DNA of 64,000 nucleotides from Inia geoffrensis. Taxonomy: Eukaryota; Chordata; Mammalia; Artiodactyla; Iniidae. Below are positions 47,084-59,699 of the stretch, one piece after another. Under the pieces are notes generated by a model that searched no databases, had not been told where the DNA came from, and worked only from the letters and a program-made list of their open reading frames with translations. The stretch's first letter is position 1; the number at the start of each line of letters is the position of its first letter. Position numbers and translations under genes: made by a program. The stretch covers positions 62,001-126,000 of the forward strand of contig JAZAQT010000267.1 of assembly GCA_036417435.1 (NCBI GenBank). The letters are read 5' to 3'.

Positions 47084-50000
47084 GATTAGGGCACGGGTGA
47101 GGGTAAGGTTTCGGGTGAGGGTCAGGGATAGAATTCGGGTTAGGGTTAGGGTTAGGGAATGGGGAGATATTAGGGCACAGTTTAGGGTACCACAACGCTT
47201 AAGGTTTAGCGTACGTGTGAGGTCACTAGTTAGTGTTAGTGTACTGCTTACGATTAGGGCACGGGTGAGGGTAAGGCCTCGGTAGAGGGTCACGTTAAGG
47301 GTTAGGGTTAGGGTTAGGGTTAGGGAATGGGGATTGTTTAGGGTACAGGTTAGGGTACGGTAATGGCTTAGGGTTGGCGTACGTTAGAGGGCATGGGTTA
47401 GTGTTGATGTACTGGTTAAAATTAGGACACAGGTGAGGGTAAAGTTTCGGGTGAGTGTCATGGTTAGGTTTCAGGTTAGAGTTAGGGTTAGGGAATGGAG
47501 AGGGATTAGGGTACAGGTTAGGGTACCGCTGCGGTTTACTGTTAGCGTACGTTTGAGGGCACGAGTTAATCTTGGTGTCCTGGTAAAGATTAGGGCACGG
47601 GTGAGGGTAAGGCTTCGGGTGAGGGTCAGGGTTAGGATTCGGGTTAGGGTTAGGGTTAGGGTTAGGGCTAGGGAATGGAGAGGGATTAGGGTACAGGTTA
47701 GGGTACGACAATGCTTAAGGTTTAGCGTAAGTGTGAGGGCACGAGTTAGTGTTGGTGTACTGGTTAAGACAACGGCACCGATGAGGGTAAGGCCTCGGAA
47801 AAGGGTCACGTTCAGGGTTTCGCTTAGGGTTAGGGTTAGGGAATGGGGAGGGATTAGGGTACAGGATAGGGTACGACAATGCTTAAGAGTTAGCGTACGT
47901 TTGAGGGTATGAGTTAGTGTTTGTGTACTGGTTAAGATTAGGGCATTGGTTAGGGTAGGGCATCGGAAGTGGGTCAGGTTTAGGGATGGGATTAGGGTTA
48001 GGGTTAAGGAATGGGGAGGGATTAGGGTACAATTTAGGGTACGACAACGCTTAAGGTTTAGCGTACGTGTGAGGGCACGAGTTAGTGTTGGTGTCCTGGT
48101 TAAGATTAGGGCACGGGTGAGGGTAAGGTTTCGGGTGAGGGTCAGGGATAGAATTCGGGTTAGGGTTAGGGTTAGGGAATGGGGAGATATTAGGGCACAG
48201 TTTAGGGTACCACAACGCTTAAGGTTTAGCGTACGTGTGAGGTCACTAGTTAGTGTTAGTGTACTGCTTACGATTAGGGCACTGGTGAGGGTAAGGCCTC
48301 GGAAGAGGGTCACGTTAAGGGTTAGGGTTAGGGTTAGGGTTAGGGAATGGGGATTGATTAGGGTACAGGTTAGGGTACGGCAATGGCTTAGGGTTGACGT
48401 ACGTTAGAGGGCATGGGTTAGTGTTGATGTACTGGTTAAAATTAGGACACGGATGAGGGTAAAGTTTCGGGTGAGTGTCATGGTTAGGTTTCAGGTTAGG
48501 GTTAGGGTTAGGGAATGGAGAGGGATTATGGTACAGGTTAGGGTACCGCTGCGGTTTAGTGTTAGCGTACGTTTGAGGGCACGAGTTAGTCTTGGTGTCC
48601 TGGTTAAGATTAGGGCACGGGTGAGGGTAAGGCTTCGGGTGAGGGACAGGATTAGGATTCGGGTTAGGGTTAGGGTTAGGGAATGGAGAGGGATTAGGGT
48701 AAAGGTTAGGGTATGACAATGCTTAAGGGTTATTGTAAGTGTGAGGGCACGAGTTAGTGTTGGTGTACTGTTTAAGACAACGACACCGATGAGGGTAAGG
48801 CCTCGGAAAAGGGTCACGTTCAGGGTTTCGCTTAGGGTTAGGGATAGGGAATGGGGAGGGATTAGGGTACAGGATAGGGTAAGACAATCCTTAAGGGTTA
48901 GCGTACGTTTGAGGGCATGAGTTAGTGTTTGTGTACTGGTTAAGATTAGGGCATTGGTTAGGGTAGGGCATCGGAAGTGTGTCAGGTTTAGGGATGGGCT
49001 TAGTGTTAGGGTTAAGGAATGGGGAGGGATTAGGGTACAATTTAGGGTACGACAACACTTAAGGTTTAGTGTACGTGTGAGGGCACGAGTTAGTGTTGGT
49101 GTCCTGGTTAAGATTAGGGCACGGGTGAGAGTAAGGCTTCGGGTGAGGGTCACGGTTAGGATTCGGGTTAGGGTTAGGGTTAAGGAATGCAGAGGGATTA
49201 GGGTACAGCTTAGGGTACGACAGTGCTTAAGGGTTAGCGTTCGTGTGAGGGCAAGGGTTAGTGTTAGTGTCCTGGTTAAGATTAGGGCACGGGTGAGGGT
49301 AAGGCTTCAGGTGAGAGTCAGGGTTAGGATTCGGGTTAGGGTTAGGGTTAGGGAATGGGGAGGGATTAGGGTACAGTTTAGGGTACGACAACGATTAAGG
49401 GTTAGCATACGTGTGAGGGCACAAGTTAGTGTTGGTGTCCTGGTTAAGATTAGGGCACGGGTGAGGGTAAGGTTTCGGGTGAGTGTCAGGGATAGAATTC
49501 GGGTTAGGGTTAGGGTTAGGGAATGGGGAGATATTAGGGCACAGTTTAGGGTACCACAACGCTTAAGGTTTAGCGTACGTGTGAGGTCACTAGTTAGTGT
49601 TAGTGTACTGCTTACGATTAGGGCACGGGTGAGGGTAAGGCCTCGGAAGAGGGTCACGTTAAGGGTTAGGGTTAAGGTTAGGTTTAGGGAATGGGGATTG
49701 ATTAGGGTACAGGTTAGGGTACGGCAATGGCTTAGGGTTGGCGTACGTTAGAGGGCATGGGTTAGTGTTGATGTACTGGTTAAAATTAGGACACGGGTGA
49801 GGGTAAAGTTTCGGGTGAGTGTCATGGTTAGGTTTCAGGTTAGTGTTAGGGTTAGGGAATGGAGAGGGATTAGGGTACAGGGTAGGGTACCGCTGCGGTT
49901 TACTGTTAGCGTACGTTTGACGGCACGAGTTAATCTTGGTGTCCTGGTAAAGATTAGGGCACGGGTGAAGGTAAGGCTTCGTTTGAGGGTCAGGGTTAGG

Positions 50001-50971
50001 ATTCGGGTTAGGGTTAGGGTTAGGGTTAGGGTTAGGGAATGGAGAGAGATTAGGGTACAGGTTAGGGTACGACAATGCTTAAGGTTTAGCGTAAGTGTGA
50101 GGGCACGTGTTAGTGTTGGTGTACTGGTTAAGACAACGGCACCGATGAGGGTAAGGCCTCGGAAAAGGGTCACGTTCAGGGTTTCGCTTAGGGTTAGGGT
50201 TAGGGAATGGGGAGGGATTAGGGTACAGGATAGGGTACGACAATGCTTAAGGGTTAGCGTACGTTTGAGGGCATGAGTTAGTGTTTGTGTACTGGTTAAG
50301 ATTAGGGCATTGGTTAGGGTAGGGCATCGGAAGTGGGTCAGGTTTAGGGATGGGGTTAGGGTTAGGGTTAAGGAATGGGGAGGGATTAGGGTACAGCTTA
50401 GGGTACGAAAGCGATTAACGGTTAGCGTACGTGTGAGGGCACGAGTTAGTGTTGGTGTCCTGGTTAAGATTAGGGCACGGGTGAGGGTAAGGTTTCTGGT
50501 GAGGGTCAGGGATAGAATTCGGGTTAGGGTTAGGGTTAGGGAATGGGGAGATATTAGGGCACAGTTTAGGGTACCACAACACTTAAGGTTTAGCGTACGT
50601 GTGAGGTCACTAGTTAGTGTTAGTGTACTGCTTACGATTAGGGCACGGGTGAGGGTAAGGCCTCGGAAGAGGGTCACGTTAAGGGTTAGGGTTAGGGTTA
50701 GGGGTTGGGAATGGGGATTGATTAGGGTACCGGTTAGGGTACGGCAATGGCTTAGGGTTGGCGTACGTTAGAGGGCATGGGTTAGTGTTGATGTACTGGT
50801 TAAAATTAGGACACGGGTGAGGGTAAAGTTTCGGGAGAGTGTCATGGTTAGGTTTCAGGTTAGGGTTAGGGTTAGGGAATGGAGAGGGATTAGGGTACAG
50901 GTTAAGGTAACGCTGCGGTTTAGTGTTAGCGTACGTTTGAGGGCACGAGTTAGTCTTGGTGTCCTGGTTAA
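47084..50971 (+). repeat. F-G-H fragment, two A+12 short units and a full HOR
   Basis: H at 46916 is followed directly by F 47084, G 47252 and H 47420. Then come A+12 47588, B, C, F, G, H (to 48607), a complete unit A 48608 to H 49784, and A+12 49952, B 50132, C/E hybrid 50300, F 50468, G 50636, H 50804. The C/E hybrid introduces the CGAAAGCGATTAACGG variant of E. Confidence 0.86.
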
Positions 50972-53657
50972 GATTAGGGCACGGGTGAGGGTAAGGCTTC
51001 GGGTGAGGGTCAGGGTTAGTATTCGGGTTAGGGTTAGGGTTAGGGAATGGAGAGGGATTAGGGTACAGGTTAGGGTACGACAATTCTTAAGGGTTAGCGT
51101 AAGTGTGAGGGCACGAGTTAATGTTGGTGTACTGGTTAAGACAACGGCACCGATGAGGGTAAGGCCTCGGAAAAGGGTCACGTTCAGGGTTTTGCTTAGG
51201 GTTAGGGTTAGGGAATGGGGAGGGTTTAGGGTACAGGATAGGGTACGACAATGCTTAAGGATTAGCGTACGTTTGAGGGCATGAGTTAGTGTTTGTGTAC
51301 TGGTTAAGATTAGGGCATTGGTTAGGGTAAGGCATCGGAAGTGGGTCAGGTTTAGGGATGGGGTTAGGGTTAGGATTAAAGAATGGGGAGGGATTAGGGT
51401 ACAATTTAGGGTACGACAACGCTTAAGGTTTAGCGTACGTGTGAGGGCACGGGTTAGTGTTGGTGTCCTGGTTAAGATTAGGGCACGGGTGAGGGTAAGG
51501 CTTCGGGTGTGGGTCAGGGTTAGGATTCGGGTTAGGGTTAGGGTTAAGGAATGCAGAGGGATTAGGGTACAGCTTAGGGTACGACAGTGCTTAAGGGTTA
51601 GCGTTCGTGTGAGGGCAAGGGTTAGTGTTAGTGTCCTGGTTAAGATTAGGGCACGGGTGAGGGTAAGGTTTCAGGTGAGGGTCAGGGTTAGGATTCGGGT
51701 TAGGGTTAGGGTTAGGGAATGGGGAGGGATTAGGGTACAGTTTAGGTTACGAAAGCGATTAACGGTTAGCGTACGTGTGAGGGCACGAGTTAGTGTTGGT
51801 GTCCTGGTTAAGATTAGGTCACGGGTGAGGGTAAGGTTTCTGGTGAGTGTCAGGGATAGAATTCGGGTTAGGGTTAGGGTTAGGGAATGGGGAGATATTA
51901 GGGCACAGTTTAGGGTACCACAACGCTTAAGGTTTAGCGTACGTGTGAGGTCACTAGTTAGTGTTAGTGTACTGCTTACGATTAGGGCACGGGTGAGGGT
52001 AAGGCCTCGGAAGAGGGTCACGTTAAGGGTTAGGGTTAGGGTTAGGGTTAGGGAATGGGGATTGATTAGGGTACAGGTTAGGGTACGGCAATGGCTTAGG
52101 GTTGGCGTACGTTAGAGGGCATGGGTTAGTGTTGATGTACTGGGTAAAATTTGGACACGGGTGAGGATAAAGTTTCGGGAGAGTGTCATGGTTAGGTTTC
52201 AGGTTAGGGTTAGGGTTAGGGAATGGAGAGGGATTAGGGTACAGGTTAGGGTAACGCTGCGGTTTAGTGTTAGCGTACGTTTGAGGGCACGAGTTAGTCT
52301 TGGTGTCCTGGTTAAAATTAGGACACGGGTGAGGGTAAGGCTTCGGGTGAGGGTCAGGGTTAGGATTCGGGTTAGGTTAGGGTTAGGAAATGGAGAGGGA
52401 TTAGGGTACAGGTTAGGGTACAACAATGCTTAAGGGTTAGCGTAAGTGTGAGGGCACGAGTTAGTGTTGGTGTACTGGTTAAGACAACGGCACCGATGAG
52501 GGTAAGGCCTCGGAAAAGGGTCACGTTCAGGGTTTCGCTTAGGGTTAGGGTTAGGGAATGGGGAGGGATTAGGGTACAGGATAGGGTACGAAAATGCTTA
52601 AGGGTTAGCGTACGTTTGAGGGCATGAGTTAGTGTTTGTGTACTGGTTAAGATTAGGGCATTAGCTAGGGTAGGGCATCGGAAGTGGGTCAGGTTTAGGG
52701 ATGGGGTTAGGGTTAGGGTTAAGGAATGGGGAGGGATTAGGGTACAATTTAGGGTACGACAACGCTTAAGGTTTAGCGTACGTGTGAGGGCACGAGTTAG
52801 TGTTGGTGTCCTGGTTAAGATTAGGGCACGGGTGCGGGTAAGGCTTCGGGTGAGGGTCAGGGTTAGGATTCGGGTTAGGGTTAGGGTTAAGGAATGCAGA
52901 GGGTTTAGGGTACAGCTTAGGGTACGACAGTGCTTAAGGGTTAGCGTTCGTGTGAGGGCAAGGGTTAGTGTTAGTGTCCTGGTTAAGATTAGGGCACATG
53001 TGAGGGTAAGGCTTCAGGTGACGGTCAGGGTTAGGATTCGGGTTAGGGTTAGGGTTAGGGAATGGGGAGGGATTAGGGTACAGTTTAGGGTACGAAAGCG
53101 ATTAACGGTTAGCGTACGTGTGAGGGCACGAATTAGTGTTGGTGTTCTGGTTAAGATTAGGGCACGTGTGAGGGTAAGGTTTCTGGTGAGGGTCAGGGAC
53201 AGAATTCGGGTTAGGGTTAGGGTTAGCGAATGGGGAGATATTAGGGCACAGTTTAGGGTACCACAACGCTTAAGGTTTAGCGTACGTGTGAGGTCACTAG
53301 TTAGTGTTAGTGTACTGCTTACGATTAGGGCACGGGTGAGGGTAAGGCCTCGGAAGAGGGTCACGTTAAGGGTTAGGGTTAGGGTTAGGGTTAGGGAATG
53401 GGGATTGATTAGGGTACAGGTTAGGGTACGGCAATGGCTTAGGGTTGGCGTACGTTAGAGGGCATGGGTTAGTGTTGATGTACTGGTTAAAATTAGGACA
53501 CGGGTAGGGTAAAGTTTCGGGTGAGTGTCATGGTTAGGTTTCAGGTTAGGGTTAGGGTTAGGGAATGGAGAAGGATTAGGGTACAGGTTAGGGTACCGCT
53601 GCGGTTTAGTGTTAGCGTACGTTTGAGGGCACGAGTTAGTCTTGGTGTCCTGGTTAA
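50972..53657 (+). repeat. Two HORs; the second carries the first register-breaking deletions
   Basis: A 50972 to H 52148 is 1344 bp. The next unit (52316-53657) is 1342 bp. Its A has GGGTTAGGTTAGGG with one G lost near 52375, and its H has CGGGTAGGGTAAAG with one base lost near 53506. These are the first indels in the window that are not multiples of six. Confidence 0.88.
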
Positions 53658-56297
53658 GATTAGGGCACGGGTGAGGGTAAGGCTTCAGGTGAGGGTCAGG
53701 GTTAGGATTCGGGTTAGGGTTAGGGTTAGGGAATGGAGAGGGATTAGGGTACAGGTTAGGGTACGACAATGCTTAAGGATTAGCGTACGTTTGAGGGCAT
53801 GAGTTAGTGTTTGTGTACTGGTTAAGATTAGGGCATTGGTTAGGGTAAGGCATCGGAAGTGGGTCAGGTTTAGGGATGGGGTTAGGGTTAGGGTTAAGGA
53901 ATGGGGAGGGATTAGGGTACAATTTAGGGTACGACAACGCTTAAGGTTTAGCGTACGTGTGAGGGCACGGGTTAGTGTTGGTGTCCTGGTTAAGATTAGG
54001 GCACGGGTGAGGGTAAGGCTTCGGGTGTGGGTCAGGGTTAGGATTCGGGTTAGGGTTAAGGTTAAGGAATGCAGAGGGATTAGGGTACAGCTTAGGGTAC
54101 GACAGTGCTTAAGGGTTAGCGTTCGTGTGAGGGCAAGGGTTAGTGTTAGTGTCCTGGTTAAGATTAGGGCACGGGTGAGGGTAAGGTTTCAGGTGAGGGT
54201 CAGGGTTAGGATTCGGGTTAGGGTTAGGGTTAGGGAATGGGGAGGGATTAGGGTACAGTTTAGGGTACGAAAGCGATTAACGGTTAGCGTACGTGTGAGG
54301 GCACGAGTTAGTGTTGGTGTCCTGGTTAAGATTAGGTCACGGGTGAGGGTAAGGTTTCTGGTGAGTGTCAGTGATAGAATTCGGGTTAGGGTTAGGGTTA
54401 GGGAATGGGGAGATATTAGGGCACAGTTTAGGGTACCACAACGCTTAAGGTTTAGCGTACGTGTGAGGTCACTAGTTAGTGTTAGTGTACTGCTTACGAT
54501 TAGGGCACGGGTGAGGGTAAGGCCTCGGAAGAGGGTCACGTTAAGGGTTAGGGTTAGGGTTAGGGTTAGGGAATGGGGATTGATTAGGGTACAGGTTAGG
54601 GAACGGCAATGGCTTAGGGTTGGCGTACGTTAGAGGGCATGGGTTAGTGTTGATGTACTGGGTAAAATTTGGACACGGGTGAGGATAAAGTTTCGGGAGA
54701 GTGTCATGGTTAGGTTTCAGGTTAGGGTTAGGGTTAGGGAATGGAGAGGGATTAGGGTACAGGTTAGGGTAACGCTGCGGTTTAGTGTTAGTGTACGTTT
54801 GAGGGCACGAGTTAGTCTTGGTGTCCTGGTTAAGATTAGGGCACGGGTGAGGGTAAGGCTTCGGGTGAGGGTCAGGGTTAGGATTCGGGTTAGGTTAGGG
54901 TTAGGAAATGGAGAGGGATTAGGGTACAGGTTAGGGTACAACAATGCTTAAGGGTTAGCGTAAGTGTGAGGGCACGAGTTAGTGTTGGTGTACTGGTTAA
55001 GACAACGGCACCGATGAGGGTAAGGCCTCGGAAAAGGGTCACGTTCAGGGTTTCGCTTAGGGTTAGGGTTAGGGAATGGGGAGGGATTAGGGTACAGGAT
55101 AGGGTACGAAAATGCTTAAGGGTTAGCGTACGTTTGAGGGCATGAGTTAGTGTTTGTGTACTGGTTAAGATTAGGGCATTAGCTAGGGTAGGGCATCGGA
55201 AGTGGGTCAGGTTTAGGGATGGGGTTAGGGTTAGGGTTAAGGAATGGGGAGGGATTAGGGTACAATTTAGGGTACGACAACGCTTAAGGTTTAGCGTACG
55301 TGTGAGGGCACGAGTAAGTGTTGGTGTCCTGGTTAAGATTAGGGCACGGGTGAGGGTAAGGTTTCGGGTGAGGGTCAGGGTTAGGATTCGGGTTAGGGTT
55401 AGGGTTAAGGAATGCAGAGGGATTAGGGTACAGCTTAGGGTACGACAGTGCTTAAGGGTTAGCGTTCGTGTGAGGGCAAGGGTTAGTGTTAGTGTCCTGG
55501 TTAAGATTAGGGCACATGTGAGGGTAAGGCTTCAGGTGACGGTCAGGGTTAGGATTCGGGTTAGGGTTAGGGTTAGGGAATGGGGAGGGATTAGGGTACA
55601 GTTTAGGGTACGAAAGCGATTAACGGTTAGCGTACGTGTGAGGGCACGAATTAGTGTTGGTGTTCTGGTTAAGATTAGGGCACGTGTGATGGTAAGGTTT
55701 CTGGTGAGGGTCAGGGACAGAATTCGGGTTAGGGTTAGGGTTAGGGAATGGGGAGATATTAGGGCACAGTTTAGGGTACCACAACGCTTAAGGTTTAGCG
55801 TACGTGTGAGGTCACTAGTTAGTGTTAGTGTACTGCTTACGATTAGGGCACGGGTGAGGGTAAGGCCTCGGAAGAGGGTCACGTTAAGGGTTAGGGTTAG
55901 GGTTAGGGTTAGGGAATGGGGATTGATTAGGGTACAGGTTAGGGTACGGCAATGGCTTAGGGTTGGCGTACGTTAGAGGGCATGGGTTAGTGTTGATGTA
56001 CTGGTTAAAATTAGGACACGGGTAGGGTAAAGTTTCGGGTGAGTGTCATGGTTAGGTTTCAGGTTAGGGTTAGGGTTAGGGAATGAAGGATTAGGGTACA
56101 GGTTAGGGTACCGCTGCGGTTTAGTGTTAGCGTACGTTTGAGGGCACGAGTTAGTCTTGGTGTCCTGGTTAAGATTAGGGCACGGGTGAGGGTAAGGCTT
56201 CAGGTGAGGGTCAGGGTTAGGATTCGGGTTAGGGTTAGGGTTAGGGAATGGAGAGGGATTAGGGTACAGGTTAGGGTACGACAATGCTTAAGGGTTA
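51262..56297 (+). repeat. Tandem duplication, period 2518 bp
   Basis: Copy 1 runs from within B (51140-51307) to within the A/B hybrid near 53780, and copy 2 from there to within A near 56297. Exact ends are uncertain by some tens of bases because the A and B right halves are similar. The 2518 bp period is 15 monomers minus the two single-base deletions carried by both copies. Confidence 0.85.
53658..56172 (+). repeat. A/B hybrid-C-H unit and a full HOR with inherited deletions
   Basis: 53658-53825 joins the left of A to the right of B, the breakpoint of a tandem duplication. C 53826 to H 54666 follow. The unit 54834-56172 is 1339 bp. It repeats both single-base deletions of the previous block (near 54893 and 56024) and loses three more bases in its H (GAATGAAGG near 56085). 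Confidence 0.87.
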
Positions 56298-59200
56298 GCG
56301 TAAGTGTGAGGGCACGAGTTAGTGTTGGTGTACTGGTTAAGACAACGGCACCGATGAGGGTAAGGCCTCGGAAAAGGGTCACGTTCAGGGTTTTGCTTAG
56401 GGTTAGGGTTAGGGAATGGGAAGGGATTAGGGTACAGGATAGGGTACGACAATGCTTAAGGGTTAGCGTACGTTTGAGGGCATGAGTTAGTGTTTGTGTA
56501 CTGGTTAAGATTAGGGCATTGGTTAGGGTAGGGCATCGGAAGTGGGTCAGGTTTAGGGATGGGTTTAGGGTTAGGGTTAAGGAATGGGGAGGGATTAGGG
56601 TACAATTTAGGGTACGACAACGCTTAAGGTTTAGCGTACGTGTGAGGGCACGAGTTAGTGTTGGTGTCCTGGTTAAGATTAGGGCACGGGTGAGGGTAAG
56701 GCTTCGGGTGAGGGTCAGGGTTAGGATTCGGGTTAGGGTTAGGGTTAGGGAATGGGGAGGGATTAGGGTACAGGGTAGGGTACGACAATGCTTAAGGGTT
56801 AGCGTACGTTTGAAGGCATGAGTTAGTGTTTATGTACTGGTTAAGATTAGGGCATTGGTTAGGGTAGGGCATCGGAAGTGGGTCAGGTTTAGGGATGGGG
56901 TTAGGGTTAGGGTTATGGAATGGGGAGGGATTAGGGTACAATTTAGGGTACGACAACGCTTAAGGTTTAGCGTACGTGTGAGGGCACGAGTTAATGTTGG
57001 TGTCCTGGTTAAGATTAAGGCACAGGTGAGGGTAAGGTTTCGGGTGAGGGTCAGGGATAGAATTCGGGTTAGGGTAAGGGTTAGGGAATGGGGAGATATT
57101 AGGGCACAGTTTAGGGTACCACAACGCTTAAGGTTTAGCGTACGTGTGAGGTCACTAGTTAGTGTTAGTGTACTGCTTACGATTAGGGCACGGGTGAGGG
57201 TAAGGCCTCGGAAGAGGGTCACGTTAAGGGTTAGGGTTAGGGTTAGGTTTAGGGAATGGGGATTGATTAGCGTACAGGTTAGGGTACGGCAATGGCTTAG
57301 GGTTGGCGTACGTTAGAGGGCATGGGTTAGTGTTGATGTACTGGTTAAAATTAGGACACGGGTGAGGGTAAAGTTTCGGGTGAGTGTCATGGTTAGGTTT
57401 CAGGTTAGGGTTAGGGTTAGGGAATGGAGAGGGATTAGGGTACAGGTTAGGGCACCGCTGCGGTTTAGTGTTAGCGTACGTGTGAGGGCACGGGTTAGTG
57501 TTGGTGTCCTGGTTAAGATTAGGACACGGGTGAGGGTAAGGCTTCGGGTGAGGGTCAGGGTTAGGATTCGGGTTAGGGTTAGGGTTAAGGAATGCAGAGG
57601 GATTAGGGTACAGCTTAGGGTACGACAGTGCTTAAGGGTTAGCGTTCGTGTGAGGGCAAGGGTTAGTGTTAGTGTCTTGGTTAAGATTAGGGCACGGGTG
57701 AGGGTAAGGCTTCAGGTGAGGATCAGGGTTAGGATTCGGGTTAGGGTTAGGGTTAGGGAATGGGGAGGGATTAGGGTACAGTTTAGGGTATGACAACGAT
57801 TAAGGGTTAGCATACGTGTGAGGGCACAAGTTAGTGTTGGTGTCCTGGTTAAGATTAGGGCACGGGTGAGGGTAAGGTTTCGGGTGATGGTCAGGGATAG
57901 AATTCGGGTTAGGGTTAGGGTTAAGGAATGGGGAGATATTAGGGCACAGTTTAGGGTACCACAACACTTAAGGTTTAGCGTACGTGTGAGGTCACTAGTT
58001 AGTGTTAGTTTACTGCTTACGATTAGGGCACGGGTGAGGGTAAGGCCTCGGAAGAGGGTAATGTTAAGGGTTAGGGTTAGGGTTAGGGTTAGGGAATGGG
58101 GATTGATTAGGGTACAGGTTAGGGTGCGGCAATGGCTTAGGGTTGGCGTACGTTAGAGGGCATGGGTTAGTGTTGATGTACTGGTTAAAATTAGGACACG
58201 GGTGAGGGTAAAGTTTCGGGTGAGTGTCATGGTTAGGTTTCACGTTAGGGTTAGGGTTAGGGAATGGAGAGGGAGTAGGGTACAGGTTAGGGTACCGCTG
58301 CTGTTTAGTGTTAGCGTACGTTTGAGGGCACAAGTTAGTCTTGGTGTCCTGGTTAATATTAGGGCACGTGTGAGCGTAAGGCTTCGGGTGAGGGTCAGAG
58401 TTAGGATTCGGGTTAGGGTTAGGGTTAGGGAATGGAGAGGGATTAGGGTACAGGTTAGGGTACAACAATGCTTAAGGGTTAGCGTAAGTGTTACGGCACG
58501 AGTTAGTGTTGATGTACTGGTTAAGACAACGGCACCGATGAGGGTAAGGCCTCGAAAAGGGTCACGTTCAGTGTTTCGCTTAGGGTTAGGGTTAGGGAAT
58601 GGGGAGGGATTAGGGTACAGGATAGGGTACGAAAATGCTTAAGCGTTAGCGTACGTTTGAGGGCATGAGTTAGTGTTTGTGTACTGGTTAAGATTAGGGC
58701 ATTGGTTAGGGTAGGGCATCGGAAGTGGGTCAGGTTTAGGGATGGGGTTAGGGTTAGGGTTATGGAATGGGGAGGGATTAGGGTACAATTTAGGGTATGA
58801 CAACGCTTAAGGTTTAGCGTACGTGTGAGGGCACGATTTAGTGTTGGTGTCGTGGTTAAGATTAGGGCACGGGTGAGGGTAAGGCTTCGGGTGAGGGTCA
58901 GGGTTAGGATTCTGGTTAGTGTTAGGGTTAAGGAATGCAGAGGGATTAGGGTACAGCTTAGGGTACGACAGTGCTTAAGGGTTAGCGTTCGTGTGAGGGC
59001 AAGGGTTAGTGTTAGTGTCCTGGTTAAGATTAGGGCACGGGTGAGGGTAAGGCTTCAGGTGAGGGTCAGGGTTAGGATTTGTGTTAGGTTTAGGGTTAGG
59101 GAATGGGGAGGGAGTAGGGTACAGTTTAGGGTACGACAATGATTAAGTGTTAGCGCACGTGTGACGGCACAAGTTAGTGTTGGTGTCCTGGTTAAGATTA

Positions 59201-59699
59201 AGGCACGGGTGAGGGTAAGGTTTCGGGTGAGGGTCAGGGATAGAATTCGGGTTAGGGTTAGGTTTAGAAAATGGGGAGATATTAGGGCACAGTTTAGGGT
59301 ACCACAACACTTAAGGTTTAGCGTATGTGTGAGGTTACTAGTTAGTGTTAGTGTACTGCTTACGATTAGGGCACGGGTGAGGGTAAGGCCTAGGAATAGG
59401 GTCACGTTAAGGGTTAGGGTTAGGGTTAGGGTTAGGGAATGGGGATTGATTAGGGTACAGGTTAGTGTACGACAATGGCTTAGGGTTGGCGTACGTTAGA
59501 GGGCATGGGTTAGTGTTGATGTACTGGTTAAAATTAGGACACGGGTGAGGGTAAAGTTTCGGGTGAGTGTCATGGTTAGGTTTCAGGTTAGGGTTAGGGT
59601 TAGGGAATGGAGAGGGATTAGGGTACAGGTTAGGGTACCGCTGCGGTTTAGTGTTAGCGTACGTTTGAGGGCACGAGTTAGTCTTGGTGTCCTGGTTAA
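56173..59699 (+). repeat. A-B-C, A/B-C-F-G-H/C, D-H and A-H units
   Basis: A 56173, B 56341, C 56509; A/B hybrid 56677, C 56845, F 57013, G 57181, H/C hybrid 57349; D 57517 to H 58189; A 58357 to H 59532. B at 58525 has GGCCTCGAAAAGGG, one G fewer than normal, so it is 167 bp. Confidence 0.86.
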
